A stretch of DNA of 64,000 bases from Hermatobates lingyangjiaoensis (Eukaryota; Arthropoda; Insecta; Hemiptera; Hermatobatidae), in contig JAPFBL010000114.1 of the NCBI GenBank assembly GCA_026182355.1, positions 865,501 to 929,500 of the forward strand, in the 5' to 3' direction. Made by a program: the position numbers and the translations under genes. The notes under the pieces are model-generated. The model ran no database searches. It saw only the letters and a list, made by a program, of their open reading frames with translations, and was not told the origin of the DNA. Below are positions 45,072 to 56,368 of the stretch, in pieces; the stretch's first letter is position 1; each line of letters starts with the position of its first letter.

Positions 45072-45475
45072 TAATATATGTAATTAAAAATACGTGTCAA
45101 ATAAGTGTCAAAGCAGATTTCATACATCTCAGAACAGAAAAAAAACAGTTGCAATATTTAATCGATATTTGGAACAGCAAATCGATATTTGGAATCGTCG
45201 GGAAAAGATTTTAGAATAAGGTAAACGGTAGAAATGTGTTTAATCTGACAATGAATCCACGTTTTTGTACCGTACGTAATTTTTTTGTTATATTTATGTT
45301 AATAATATGTTTGAATATAAAATCGGAAAGATCATCTAAACTGGTCAAATACAAGTTCAAAGTGAAAGAAGATAAACACACAGAGTAAAGAAACACACTA
45401 TTAAGTCAAATTTTCGAAAATTCCAACAAATTTCCTCATGAAGATCGATTTTCCGAAAATTTAAGTTAGTAAGTG
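44110..45475 (+). repeat. FB-G tandem direct duplication, two units of about 0.7 kb
   Basis: Unit 1 (about 44110-44850) and unit 2 (about 44866-45475) repeat the same order: a hammerhead-like core, gaaacgtcg block, TA-rich stretch, a segment with tcgggaaaagattttagaat, aaaatcggaaagatcat, and gttcaaagtgaaagaagat. Unit 2 core: CTGAAGA (44950-44956), T, GATGTA-caaa-TACATC (44958-44973), GAAAC, GTC, GGCCTAGAA; TTTTAGC before it can pair with GGCCTAGAA using bulges. Unit 1 core (44200-44225) is worn. Offset between units drops from 750 to about 692 bp because unit 2 has many small deletions. Confidence 0.8.
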
Positions 45476-45539
45476 TGCTTCTTTACTCTGTGTGTTTTAC
45501 TTTTTTGATTTTGAACTTCTATATAAATAATATGTGGTG

Positions 45540-45810
45540 TAATGTTATTTCTGATTGAATGTCAAAATGAAGATGGCATACTGTGAATATTACCCTTGAC
45601 TGCCAATGGCCTCTAACGATGTGTCAGATTGGGCTGGGGGGAGGGGGGGTAACGAGCAGTGTGGGTGGGGTGATGTAAGATCTGAAGCGCATCTAATAGA
45701 GAATAATGAAAAAGACGAATTGATCAGAGAGTGGGCAATGTCGGTCAACGTTGAGTGGTTTCTCTAACAGACGTACCCTTGTCTGTCCTTCGCTACACCT
45801 TCTTTTTTGT
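45540..45810. other. GC-richer island
   Basis: Balanced composition with G runs at 45631-45649 and no coding frame. Candidate conserved element by composition only. Confidence 0.22.
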
Positions 45811-46154
45811 CCTTTTTGTCAAATATGGCTATGATCCAAGTCTCTAGTCTAGTCTATGCTTGTCTAAACTTTTTCTAGAAAAATCACCTAGAAACTCGTC
45901 TCACGCCTTGCCTGCAATATCTCAATGTAAGAGCAGCTAATGGATAACCCTTATTAATATATAATTATATTAATTTCCCTTAAAACCCTTATTAATTTAA
46001 TAAAATAATTTAATATTTTAAGTAATTAATATTATTTAATTAATTTATTAAAAATGAAAAATATATTTAGGTAGTATATGTGTTCATTGAATGGCTTAGC
46101 CCACATTAATAAAATATGTAGGGAGTTGCTGTTTGCTAGCTGAGCAGAACTACT
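45811..46154. other. AT-rich stretch
   Basis: TTAA-rich from 45950 to 46060. Nothing else. Confidence 0.4.
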
Positions 46155-46275
46155 TTTCTTCTTCCCATTCTCCTGATGACGATGAGGTCGAAATATGGAA
46201 ATGACGCCTATTGTTTGTACGTGTTCTTTTCTTGTAATTACGATATGTTGTCCTAACGGCCTGTTTCTTGTTTTG
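46155..46275 (+). repeat. FB-E / FB-C-like solo copy
   Basis: CTGATGA, C, GA..TC, GAAATATGGAAATG, with CATT.TC before the core able to pair with GAAATG. The H17 position is G, so the site is decayed. The tail with gtgttcttttcttgtaatta follows FB-E. Confidence 0.6.
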
Positions 46276-47239
46276 AATATATAGGGAATAACAGAAATAT
46301 ATGACTACTTTCAATGAATATATTTTCTAACTAATGTGACCAGCTATCCCAGTCCGGGTAATGCCGTTTTCATGTCCTGATTAACAGCCCTACGCAAAGT
46401 CAAGAGAAAGACCATAGATTGTGAACTTCTCATGTCTGCAAATACGTTTGGAGCTTGTTACCATATCAACTAACGTTTAATATTAGAGTTAATCAACTTT
46501 ATCTGAATGTCGTAATTCATTTGTTATAAATGCGGGTATTTCGTTTATATTTAAGGCACAGTGAGAAAGGAGGTGAAGCCGTGCTTTGGACTTCAAGAGA
46601 TGCTTGTTTAAAGCCCACCTTGTTATGCTGACGCTGCATGTTTAAGATTACTTAATAGAACATCCCACTCAACGTTTTCGTTATGTAAACTGACTGTATA
46701 GCTTTGTTTCCTTATCAGTTTCTTCTCTACAACTTCGTAATGCTTTATATTAAATACGGTTCATGTCTTGTCGACCATGATTCCTATAGGAATGCTGTGT
46801 CATTGATGATAAATCATTGATGTTCAATGTTCCAACTCTTTAAAGGTCAGTAGAAAGAGATTATCTTCTGAGTCATTAAGAGGAATTTCTTAGTCTGAAA
46901 GTACTTTCATATTATCATGTTGTCTTTGTCGAGGGTCGCAGTTTTTGCAAGTACTGTGGATCAAAATTCAGAAATTAGCTTACATGAAAAATCGTACATC
47001 AAACCACAAACATTAATATAAGGAAAAGTGCATTATTACAGAGTGAAGGGTGATAAAGTTGAAAATAATTTTATAACAATGTCAGCACTTACAGAATAAG
47101 AATTTTTTTTTTTTTTTAAAGATAAGTTTTACTTTTGAAAGTGTTTGTTATTAAATTATTTTATTTTCTATCACTAGAAACACTGTAAACTTTTTTTTTA
47201 TATTTCTGGATGTTTATTGAAGTGTATTTGTATTTTCCT
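46276..47239. other. unannotated intergenic stretch
   Basis: The part at 46555-46690 is of balanced composition and could be a worn SINE. A poly-T run lies at 47104-47117. No gene. Confidence 0.3.
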
Positions 47240-47320
47240 TTGTTCTGTAGTCCTCTGAAAAAGGTTTTATAAAAACTGAAACGTCGGTATTTGTGAAAAA
47301 TTGACCAAATCCCCATTTTA
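47240..47320 (+). repeat. FB-F-like hammerhead-like motif
   Basis: CTGAAAA, A, GGTTTT-loop-AAAACT, GAAAC, GTC, GGTA. The ctctgaaaaaggtttta segment is the complement-side match of FB-F at 43600 and 49919. Confidence 0.5.
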
Positions 47321-48500
47321 GTTTAGTATTTTTATTGTTCAAACTTACTATTCTATTATGTAACAAAAATTGTTTCAACTGTGAGCTTGAGTTTCTTTGG
47401 AATGTTTACGTAACTCAGAGTTCTAGGTTGTTTTGTTAAATTTCTATCATGATTCCAGGAATCCAATTTCGATCCCATGATTACTTCTAATTTACTTGAT
47501 GCTTCTGCTTAAGGTAGATTTGTGTAAAGTTCAAATAATATATATAAAAGAACACATAAATCAGGTATTTTACTTGAGGTGCATTACATTTCCTACAGCT
47601 TTGAATCCCATAAACTACAACTCTTTATATGTTGGAAGGAACTTTTGTATCAATTTTGTATCTAGAAATAATAAAAGGTAAATGTATCTGAATACATCAG
47701 AAGTTTTTTTTTTTTTAAATTATCTTGAAGACTTGTATGAGGGAATAAAAGAACCTTGAATAAAGACGACTTGAGGGTAAAAAGTATTAGCCGACTTTGG
47801 AACAAAGATTTCGGTTGTGTTGAAAGTTGTTGCTACTTGTTGAATATACTTAAGATTTGTTTAAATCCTTGTACTTGGGACTGAACCAAACAGTTTCTAA
47901 TATAATCTTAGATTAAGCAGGTAATTCATCCTTTAGCCTTCTGAACAAGTTTCTATAGCTTCGTTTTCTCTTTTTCTTTCGATTCTCCTTCACCTAGTTC
48001 ATAGAGCAAGTCACGGTTTCTCAGCGATTGTTCACTCATCTCACATGAATTAACAGCTGTTATTGAGTAATTCCTAATTACTCAGGATGTGCTCATATAT
48101 CAATCATGGGTTACTTTCGTAACCCATGGAATATTAAGTATGAATATGAAAAATAATAGCAGTACTTACAAAGTCCGATTTGTGCTTCATTTCCATTACT
48201 TGTAAGTGTTTTTTTCTGACTAAAAAAAAAAAAATGATTATATTTCAATTATTAATTTCCTACTTTAATAAATAGTTCACAAATAATTATTGGAAACTGT
48301 CGAACGGTAATGTTAATAAAAATGACTTTGTCTCTGGGATGTGTTGTGGAATATTGCTCGACTGTGGAAGAAAACCAATATACCGGTGCAACATTTAATG
48401 ATACTGTAAACAGTATGGTGGTAGAGTTATTTTAGTAATTTAAAATGTGTTAATCTCGGTATGACGTGAGGTGCTTTGCGTTCTGTTCAACTTGACTTTT
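47321..48500. other. AT-rich intergenic stretch
   Basis: Nothing definable. A TTAC..GTAA-type dyad lies around 48109-48130. Confidence 0.35.
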
Positions 48501-48915
48501 ATATTAAGGCAGATATCACCCCTACCTACCAATTTATGTAGGGGTGGACTCCATCTGTACGTCCACACGGTGTCGCTGGATAAGGAAGAACATATATTTT
48601 AGAGTTTTCTGTCTAATCAGAGGACTAAAAGTGACAATATGAACCACACTTTGTACATTGGAGCGGGTATATCACTGGAATACTCCCTTAATCTAGCCTG
48701 CTAACCACGGCAATAGAAATGGTTACACACATTTCTGCTTAGTATGATTCATCCCATGAAGTCAACAAGAGATGGCGAGGGATCACGATACCTGCCTGTA
48801 CTCATAGATCTGAATGGAGTCTTCTACAGAACTCAGGTGCCCAGGCCGCCTTGACTCTCCCCTTAATCGGGATTAAAGTACTTTTACATAGACAACCATG
48901 TAATGCTGTAAAACT
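48501..48915. other. balanced-composition block, possible old repeat or conserved element
   Basis: About 400 bp of non-AT-rich, complex sequence (for example agagatggcgagggatcacg near 48769) with stops in all frames I examined. It could be a worn retroelement. No match inside the window was seen. Confidence 0.25.
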
Positions 48916-49918
48916 CCTCTAAAACTGTATTCATTATGGAGTTTTAACTCCCTACTTTAATAGATTAATACTACACTTTATTATTATCCTCGATTTTGCT
49001 GTCTTTAAAAAAAAATTTTAATTATTAAAAATTTATGTTTGTAAATAATTATCTTTCTTTTGTTACAAGTTTATCTTTTCCACCAAATGAACTCATTTAA
49101 TAGTGTACTAAAAAAAAACCCTCCAGTTTATGCTGATTTAGCAGCAGTTTTGTATTTTAGAATATAAAAAATAAGAAGAGGAAAGTAGTCCAAACAAATG
49201 TTTTTCCCAGCCTTTTCTGTAATCATAGCAGGCTACGTGTGCAGTTAACTAAAAGTGGTAGCGGAACTACTTCAGCCAAAATTAACTCCTTTACATGAGA
49301 TTGTTTATTCCTAATTAGAACATGTTCAAACGGATTTCACCCCAGTATACTCAGCTGTTCCCTTTTTATTACCTCAGGGTGATTATCCCCTTCCTTGTTT
49401 GGTTGAAACAAGCCCGATGTAATCGCTTCCTTCATCGTTATCCTAATATTCTGCATCGAACTTTAACTGAATTCAATATTTTCAATTACTATTATCCTTA
49501 ATAGTCTAAATGGGTTGTATATTAAATTCCGCACTGTTGTGGTAACATTGATACATTTTAAGGAACAGACCTAGTACCGTGCTACTGTTTTCCCTGCGTC
49601 TTTTCTTACTGCGATCTCCAACACTGTTTCTAGTTCTGTTCAAAGTCACTGATACAACTTTTTGTCTCTTATCAGTACTGCCGAATGGATAGTAGTTCAT
49701 TTTTCCTCAAGTAGAGTCTAAAATCAAACGCAAGCTCTCGGCCTTGAATACTTCTGGGAAATCAGGGTTCAGTATTTATTCTGTAATGCCATCAAAGATT
49801 GTTTGTGATGTCAGAATGATGATGGCAGTTAGTGTCAAAGGATGTCAAAGTGATAAAACTCTGATGATAATCAAACTTATTGCTTCTACTTATATAAATA
49901 ATGATAAAATTATGATAA
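48916..49918. other. AT-rich intergenic stretch
   Basis: Nothing definable. Confidence 0.35.
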
Positions 49919-50045
49919 AACAAAACTAAAGTCTATCAGGACTCGGTCAGTTCTTCAGGTTCAAATTAAACTGTCATTGCCTATGTTTCAGTTTTTATTT
50001 AAAAACTTTTTCATTGGCAGAAGTATAAAATTTGAAACAGAAAAA
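49919..50045. repeat. FB-F copy
   Basis: Matches 43605-43735: aaaactaaagt, gtcagttcttcaggttcaaa, cattgcc, tttttcattggcagaa, tttgaaacagaaaaact. On the minus strand TGCC before the core pairs with GGCA after GAAACATA, giving the stem I position. Confidence 0.65.
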
Positions 50046-50869
50046 CTTTTCTCGTGTCACATGTTCATTCAAACAGTTGTTATTAAAATCTAGAACATAT
50101 AAACCTAGAACAAGACTATATGTTTCTTGTAGAAAAATCTTTAATATAATACTTAGTTTTTCGTGTTCATTCCCTGACATTTCCTTTTCAATAATAACAA
50201 AAACCATTTGCTCGTTTCATCTGAATTGGTATTCGTGAGACCTTTGTAGAATCCTAGTCGATTGCGTAAATAGATTTTTTTTTTTTTTTCAATAGTTGCC
50301 TGTATTTTAATAAATCTTGAGGAAGCACGTAGTTTAAATAGAAGATAGTTGACCAATGACTCCTTGGAGTTATATTTATTCGACAATTTAATCAATATTG
50401 ACTAGTTTTGTTTGATAAGCCAAACTGTTATCTTTACCACTGCAGATATACTGCTGCATTATACCATCCCGGCTCCAATCGATACCACATCCTCAATATG
50501 ACTGAAGCTTCTTCGACCTTTGTAAGCCCTTGTGTTTCAATCTGAACTGTGCTGTATGGCGACGCTTGCTTCAGTTAGATTGTATTTGCACAATTACAAA
50601 ACTCACCAAATGGACTTTTATAGTATAGTTCCTGGTTAAATAAAATCACAAAACAATGCTTGATAATAAAACTTTTTATTATCTGTTAAAGATTAGTATA
50701 GAAAACTCTCTTTGTGCGAACAACAGCCATCAACAAAAAAATAGTCTTCCCAATCCTAGGCATTCCCTTGTCCTAAAAACGACCTTCAAGAAGAAACTCT
50801 CACACATAGAAGTTTTGACGAAATATTTGCTTTAGCTGAAAGTTCATAAGAGTTGTTTGACACTCTGGG
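50046..50869. other. unannotated intergenic stretch
   Basis: Overlapping 60-80-codon frames at 49995-50395 are repeat-derived or chance. Nothing else. Confidence 0.3.
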
Positions 50870-50980
50870 GACACCTCTTCTCTCGTAGACAACCAATATA
50901 GATGTCGAAATATGGAAATGAGTTTCAGTCAGTGTCTCCAATATGATCTGTTTTCTTTGAAAGTGGACTATAATTTTCAT
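50870..50980 (+). repeat. FB-E copy, worn
   Basis: Shares gtcgaaatatggaaatgagt with the copies at 46155 and 22031. The CTGANGA part is not preserved. Confidence 0.45.
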
Positions 50981-51740
50981 TGAATTTTAACAGTTATCTT
51001 TTTTTCGAAAAAATGTATAAATAAAAAGTACATAGTAAATTACCGTTAGCTATTTTTTTGTCAAAATAGACTTACAGCGCGTTCAAAGGAAATAGCTTAT
51101 ATTACAGATCTAAATTTAAATGTAAGGCTTCTTCCCACCCGTAATAGCTTACCTTAACACTTGTCTGAAATTTATAACATAATTTGAATTATCTTCTTAA
51201 TTTGACTTTTTCTTTTCATTCTCGTTTATTTGTTTCCTTTATCTATTTCAGTTTTTTTATTTCACTCTCCTTCTTTTTTTTCCTCCTGTTGTAATTGGCT
51301 GCACTTATTGTTACTTTGTAATGATTCTGAGTTACTTCATTTCTTTATCTAAGTTTTTTTAGTTGAAATTATTTATATAATTTCAACTCATAACTGTTTT
51401 ATCTTATCTGTTTTGAATAAGATTTTCAATTTTTTAAATAACATTCTCGTTACTTCATCTATATAATGCAATGTTTTTCATAAACAAGTCAACATTTGTC
51501 GAGTATCCAACAGTCGTCATGAGGACGTCAATGTGTTTGTTTACATTTTTTGTTTTATTATTTCCTTAATCCTCTGATTTTAGTGACCTGGTGATTGGGT
51601 TCACCTGGGTCGTGGAATGTTTGAAAGAGTTTTAAAATTCTTGAATTCTGATTAGATATATTTGTATGAATATTTTATTCATTGTGTTTACACTATAATT
51701 TAACGCGTTGTCCTCGTGGACAGTTTTACTCTGTTTATAT
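50981..51740. other. AT-rich stretch
   Basis: The dyad gttgaaattatttatataat/ttcaac lies at about 51361-51388. Nothing else. Confidence 0.35.
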
Positions 51741-52027
51741 ATTAATTTAAATAACTCTAAGGCCTTTCGTTACAACATCATCAGAGAGCTAAATGAATAC
51801 AAACAAGTTAACCTGGTTGATTGAAGCCTTCAGGATTGCAGGCATCCCTGTCTGAATTTCATGTTCCTAAAATTGAAGGAGTCTTGATCTGCAATTTTAG
51901 GAACATTAATTCAGACAGAGATGCCAGTAATCCTGAAGGATTCAATCAACCAGGTTAATATATTTTTTTTGTTTCATTTAGCTCTGATGATGTTGTAACG
52001 AAATGCCTTAGAGCATTTTAATTAATG
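51741..52027. repeat. FB-J fold-back inverted pair, about 135-bp arms
   Basis: The arms (about 51741-51874 and 51892-52027) are near-identical inverted copies around 17 bp. Right-arm core: CTGATGA (51983-51989), T, GTT-gt-AAC, GAAATG. The left arm carries the complement. Polarity is again minus on the left and plus on the right. Confidence 0.8.
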
Positions 52028-52084
52028 TATAATTGTTTATTGTGGTGTTTAATTCATATATTATATCAAGAGTTATTGCTGATT

Positions 52085-52170
52085 ATTATTTTATATATGT
52101 ATATATATCGACAACAAGAATTCACAATAAACACATGGAATAAAAATCAACGTTCAAACCACAGAGAGTG
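52085..52170 (-). repeat. FB-A tail fragment beside (TA)n
   Basis: (TA)n at about 52091-52109, then the complement of the FB-A tail (attcacaataaacacatgga, atcaacgttcaaaccaca), breaking off before the core. Confidence 0.6.
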
Positions 52171-52489
52171 ATAAAAAAAAATAGATAAACCCAACCGCGG
52201 AAGTTATTGGAAGTATTCTTAACATTGATAGCGTACAATATACATTCAAATGGGTCTTACTTTTTAATGAAGGTTGCACCAGTATGACTAGATATACTTC
52301 ATGTACAGTCTATTTGCCGAACTTGTATATACCTAATTCTAGATATGGCAGCATATTACATCCTTGTGATTGTATTCATTAATAAGGGTTATTTTGGGAT
52401 GTTCCCAGATTTCAGACTTTATTTTTGACAACATAGAATTTTTATGCATGAGATCTGGTCACATCACTTTGGTAGCAGACACAAAGCAG
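52171..52489. other. unannotated stretch
   Basis: Nothing definable. Confidence 0.35.
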
Positions 52490-52660
52490 CTGGTCCTTCA
52501 CGATCCAAAGTTAAAGATCCTTACTCTGAAGAATTTGAATAGGTAAAAATTTTCCTCGATCAACAAACAAATGAACCTTCCGTCCGTGCCTTACAATATA
52601 ATAGCTCTGAGAGTAAAATGCTGTAATGTAAGTGTGAGAGTTGAAAACAAACAAATATTT
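52490..52660 (+). repeat. SINE-A fragment, tail type 1
   Basis: The block aaagttaaagatccttactc and the tail region with acaaacaaatgaacctt match the family. No head. Confidence 0.5.
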
Positions 52661-54113
52661 ATTTTATGCAAATTATGCCAATAATATTTCTATTACAAAC
52701 AGTGACTGTTTGTACTTAAGTGTGCAGTTATTTCTGTTGACAAGAGAAGAACATTAGGCCCGTCCACTTAAAGCACATCAGCATCCATTCCAATGAAGTT
52801 CAGACACACTGCACCATTCGGACACGTCATTAAACTCTTTTATTTTGCCTTGGACAGTCAAAATTGAATTCCTTAAATTTCAAGCAGTGTCATTAAAGCC
52901 TTAATGTGCTTCCCTTTCTTAATTAAAGGTTTCATCGATTTTGTTTTACTTTCATGGCCGGATATTACATCTTTGCACTTCAGTGTTTTCACAACTTTCT
53001 TAACTAACTAATAGATCTTTCAATGTCTTTACAATTTCTTGTCGCTTTAATTATCAGACAGTAATTTTTACAAAAATGGAAATTAAAGAAATTAAAACAC
53101 GGACCAGTTAAAAAGTAGTATTTGTCTCGATGTGTTCTTTGTTCCTAGTATAAAATCTACTGGTGAAAAAATATTAGAAAATAGCTCAATTAAATAAATG
53201 GTTTTGACGATTAAATGTATAAAAAAAAGTGAATGGTGATACAATCTTAACTACATTTCATGTTTAACTACCAGTATATGAAGAGTAAATGCTTTCTTAA
53301 GTTATGTGTGGTAAGAAGATTAGGGAGAGGTTGTAAGAGCGGAGTGACTTTGTATTGTGTTAAGAATAGTAGTTGTATCATAGAGGGAGTCTAAAGGGTA
53401 TTTCAATACCATGAAATGCATTGTTCATGTAGACCATGGTATACCATGCATACCATGGTATATGTTATGCCATGTCAATTCCATATTGTTTAAGATTATA
53501 TCACATCATTTCATAATTACACTAATGGGCAGACATGGAGATACTGACTCAGCCTTTTAGAGTATGATTGTCTCCTTTCAATCTGAGCTTCGCTCAATCA
53601 GAAGACGGTTATTTTGTACGCCTGTACCTATTTCACACAGATTCAACTGCCCTAATAGAACAAGTAAAATGTACAAAAACTTTTATTTTGAAATCACCTT
53701 AAAAAAACATTCATAATGTGAATAAAAAAAATGAAAATGTTTAAAAAAGAAGTCGTGAGAGAAGTTGAGTTTGTAATTAAAATCCCCATTTCAAACACTT
53801 TGCGCTCATCCTCAGGCAATATTTGCACAAGACGAAGATGCCATGTCGGTTGTTTACTGGAGAGGACCTGATGATCTCCCTCTCCTATTCAAAATGAATT
53901 TATGCGTAAGCTTGATCTCACTACTTGCCTTGTTCACTCCTACTCGGTGAGTAAATACCACACAATACACCATTCCACAACGCATGAGCTTATAAAAAAA
54001 CCTTAAGAATCATTTGTATCCTAGCCGTGTACTCGCTATTGTTTTTATTTTAATTCCACTTTCTTCGTATATCATATTAATATTGACAGATTTATTAGTA
54101 CTTGCATGTAACA
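52661..54113. other. intergenic stretch
   Basis: A dyad of CCATGGTAT and ATACCATGG lies at about 53434-53459. The part at 53800-53990 is of balanced composition. No gene. Confidence 0.35.
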
Positions 54114-55200
54114 ATCTCTATACATAAAAGTTCGTGAGTTTGTTTGTTCACCCATTTCCCGTAGAGATAGAGACCTGAAATTAAATATATATTATTTATT
54201 ACCTGAATAATATTAAATAAATGGAAATTATCACTATATTCCCCAAATTGGAGCCAGGGGTAGTGGTGTTTTGCGTGTTCGCAGATGACAGTAGTGCAAA
54301 TTTATTATGTATAGATGTAACAAAAAAATTATTTTTTAATTGAATATTTGCGTAATATAAACAATGGTAATAATCTAAAGCAGTGCTTCTCAAACGGTGC
54401 GCCCGGGCGTATTGGTGCGCCCTGGAAGGTAGCCATGTGCGCCCCAAGATAATGGAAGATTAAGTTTATGTAACAGATTTATATTTTAGTTTTTGCATAA
54501 TTTATTTGAGAAAACACCAAGTATGTGGTTTTCAAGTCTGAGTCAAGTCTCGGCCACTTCATATTTTGAACTGGAAAGTAAATTTCTTTATCTTTAAGCA
54601 ACAATAAATAATACTTCCTGTTTGCCTTTACTCGGGGATTTAAATAATTTTTACTAGCCCTCCCTCTCACTCTCTCTGTCTTGCTCTCTTTCTTTCTTTT
54701 ACTTAAAAAAAACTATACATTTTAATTTCCAATCATTTTCCTGTTATCAATCAGAGGACTAAATTTTCTATATTAAAATCAGCGATGCGCCCCAAAGTTT
54801 TGGTTTGGTTTCATAGGTGCGCCCTGAAGTAAACAAGTTTAAGAAACACTGATCTAAAGGCATGGAGCCAGGGTAACCCACTGGCTTGCGTGCACGCCGA
54901 TGACAGTGGCACAAATATATTAAAGATAAATGTAACAAACATATTTTTTAATTTAAAATTTGAATAATATAAACAATGGTAATGAAGTAAAGACATGGGT
55001 AGCCAGTCGCTTGCGTGCGTGCCGATGACAGTAGTGAAAATGTATTATATATAAATGTAACAAAAAAAAATTCATTTAAAATTGCGAAATATATTTTTAT
55101 ATACAAAATAAATTTTATATTTATACGCAAGAGTATCCCAGAGGCTTACATTCTCTCTAATGACAGTACTGCAAAGGTATTATAAATAAATGTGACAAAT
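54114..55200 (+). repeat. TR-1 degenerate tandem repeat, about four units, interrupted by a MITE
   Basis: A head (aaagttcgtgagtttgtttg, gatagagacctgaaattaaa) is followed by units of about 130-145 bp that begin at about 54250, 54864, 54995 and 55131. Each has a gagccagg/gtagcc start, a gatgacagtagtg block, a tattatatataaatgtaac block and a TA-rich end. The hAT MITE at 54381-54851 splits the array. A single-unit inverted relative is at 22345-22577. Confidence 0.75.
54381..54851. mobile_element. hAT MITE, copy 1
   Basis: The ends CAGTGCTTCTCAAACGGTGC and (complement) CAGTGTTTCTTAAACTTGT are hAT-type terminal repeats. A perfect 8-bp target duplication, atctaaag, is at 54373-54380 and 54852-54859. 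The 471-bp element has subterminal GCGCCC blocks and no transposase domain. It inserted into the TR-1 array, so it is younger than the array. Confidence 0.9.
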
Positions 55201-56368
55201 ATATGATAAACTACTAGATTAGAGGTTAAACAGGAATCATTTTAGAACCAAACTTGAACACAACTGTCAGATAAAATACGAATGTTCTAAGGTAATATTA
55301 TAAAGACACATTCCTTTCATTAATGTTATTTTATGTTGAGTAAATAAACTGAATATTTCAATTTACAAGTTTTGTTTGTTTTAAATATATTACATTGTGT
55401 ATATAACTTGAATTGATGTTTTATTTATTTATATGATAAAATAAATGATTTTTTTATATTTTTAAATGATTTTTATTTTGCTAACTATACTTTACTGTGT
55501 ATATATCTTGAATCAAGTAAATAATACTGTATCAAAAACTTGGGCCATATAAGAATCTGTTTCCGTATCTTAATAGCAAGAAACAACAATTAAAATTATC
55601 CCTGTCAATTATGTTCAGTGAATTAATTTCAATACCTATTGTTAGAACTTCTGAGTGACACAAAGGGTCACGGGTAGTTGAGTACTGTTATAAAAAATAA
55701 ATCAACTTTTCTATCTCTGTTGTCTCTGTACTATTGACTGTTTGTACCAAATTTGACTTTTTTTTAAATTTTTTTTTTCTTCTGTTGCAGGTAAGCATAG
55801 CCCCTAAAGTCTCTGATAGTAAGTAAAGTTGGCCCTACTGGTAAACGTATGTATAAAACAGAATTTATTCAGAACAATAACAATATATTTTATTATTATA
55901 ATTATAAATAGTATTTCAAACAACTATTTTATTTAGATTACAAAAATTATCTATTGATTTTTTGCTCAAACTTATGCAGTAATTGTAACTGAAGTATTTT
56001 ATTATTTTCTAAAACAGCTGTCTATTTGCCTGATGTTTTTAAAGGATATTTTTTTTTAAATTAGATGAAGAAAAGTTTCGTAAATCCATTATCACTTTGA
56101 GAATTCTGTTAATTCTTCGCTTTTGTTTCAAGTTTAGAGAATAAGTGACTATTTATAGTTGAAACAATTGTAATGGTTTTATTATTATGAAGGGGAAATA
56201 AAAGATTGCAGTCAACTTTACCAAAAGTAAACCCGTTATCAGAAATAATAAACAATTAGTCCAGTTAATCGCTTTATTTCATTGAGGCTACTACATAGGC
56301 CTATTAAAACATAAAGTCACTGGCATGTTTGTTTAGAGCAATTGTGAACCCCTCGGCGTTATATAAGG
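55201..56368. other. AT-rich intergenic stretch
   Basis: Nothing definable apart from the left target duplication of the next element at 56361-56368. Confidence 0.35.

Noticed and set aside
54250..55200. Helitron
   Set aside because: The ggagccagggtaac-like unit starts recall Helitron tails, but no TC start, CTRR end with hairpin, or Rep/helicase sequence was seen.
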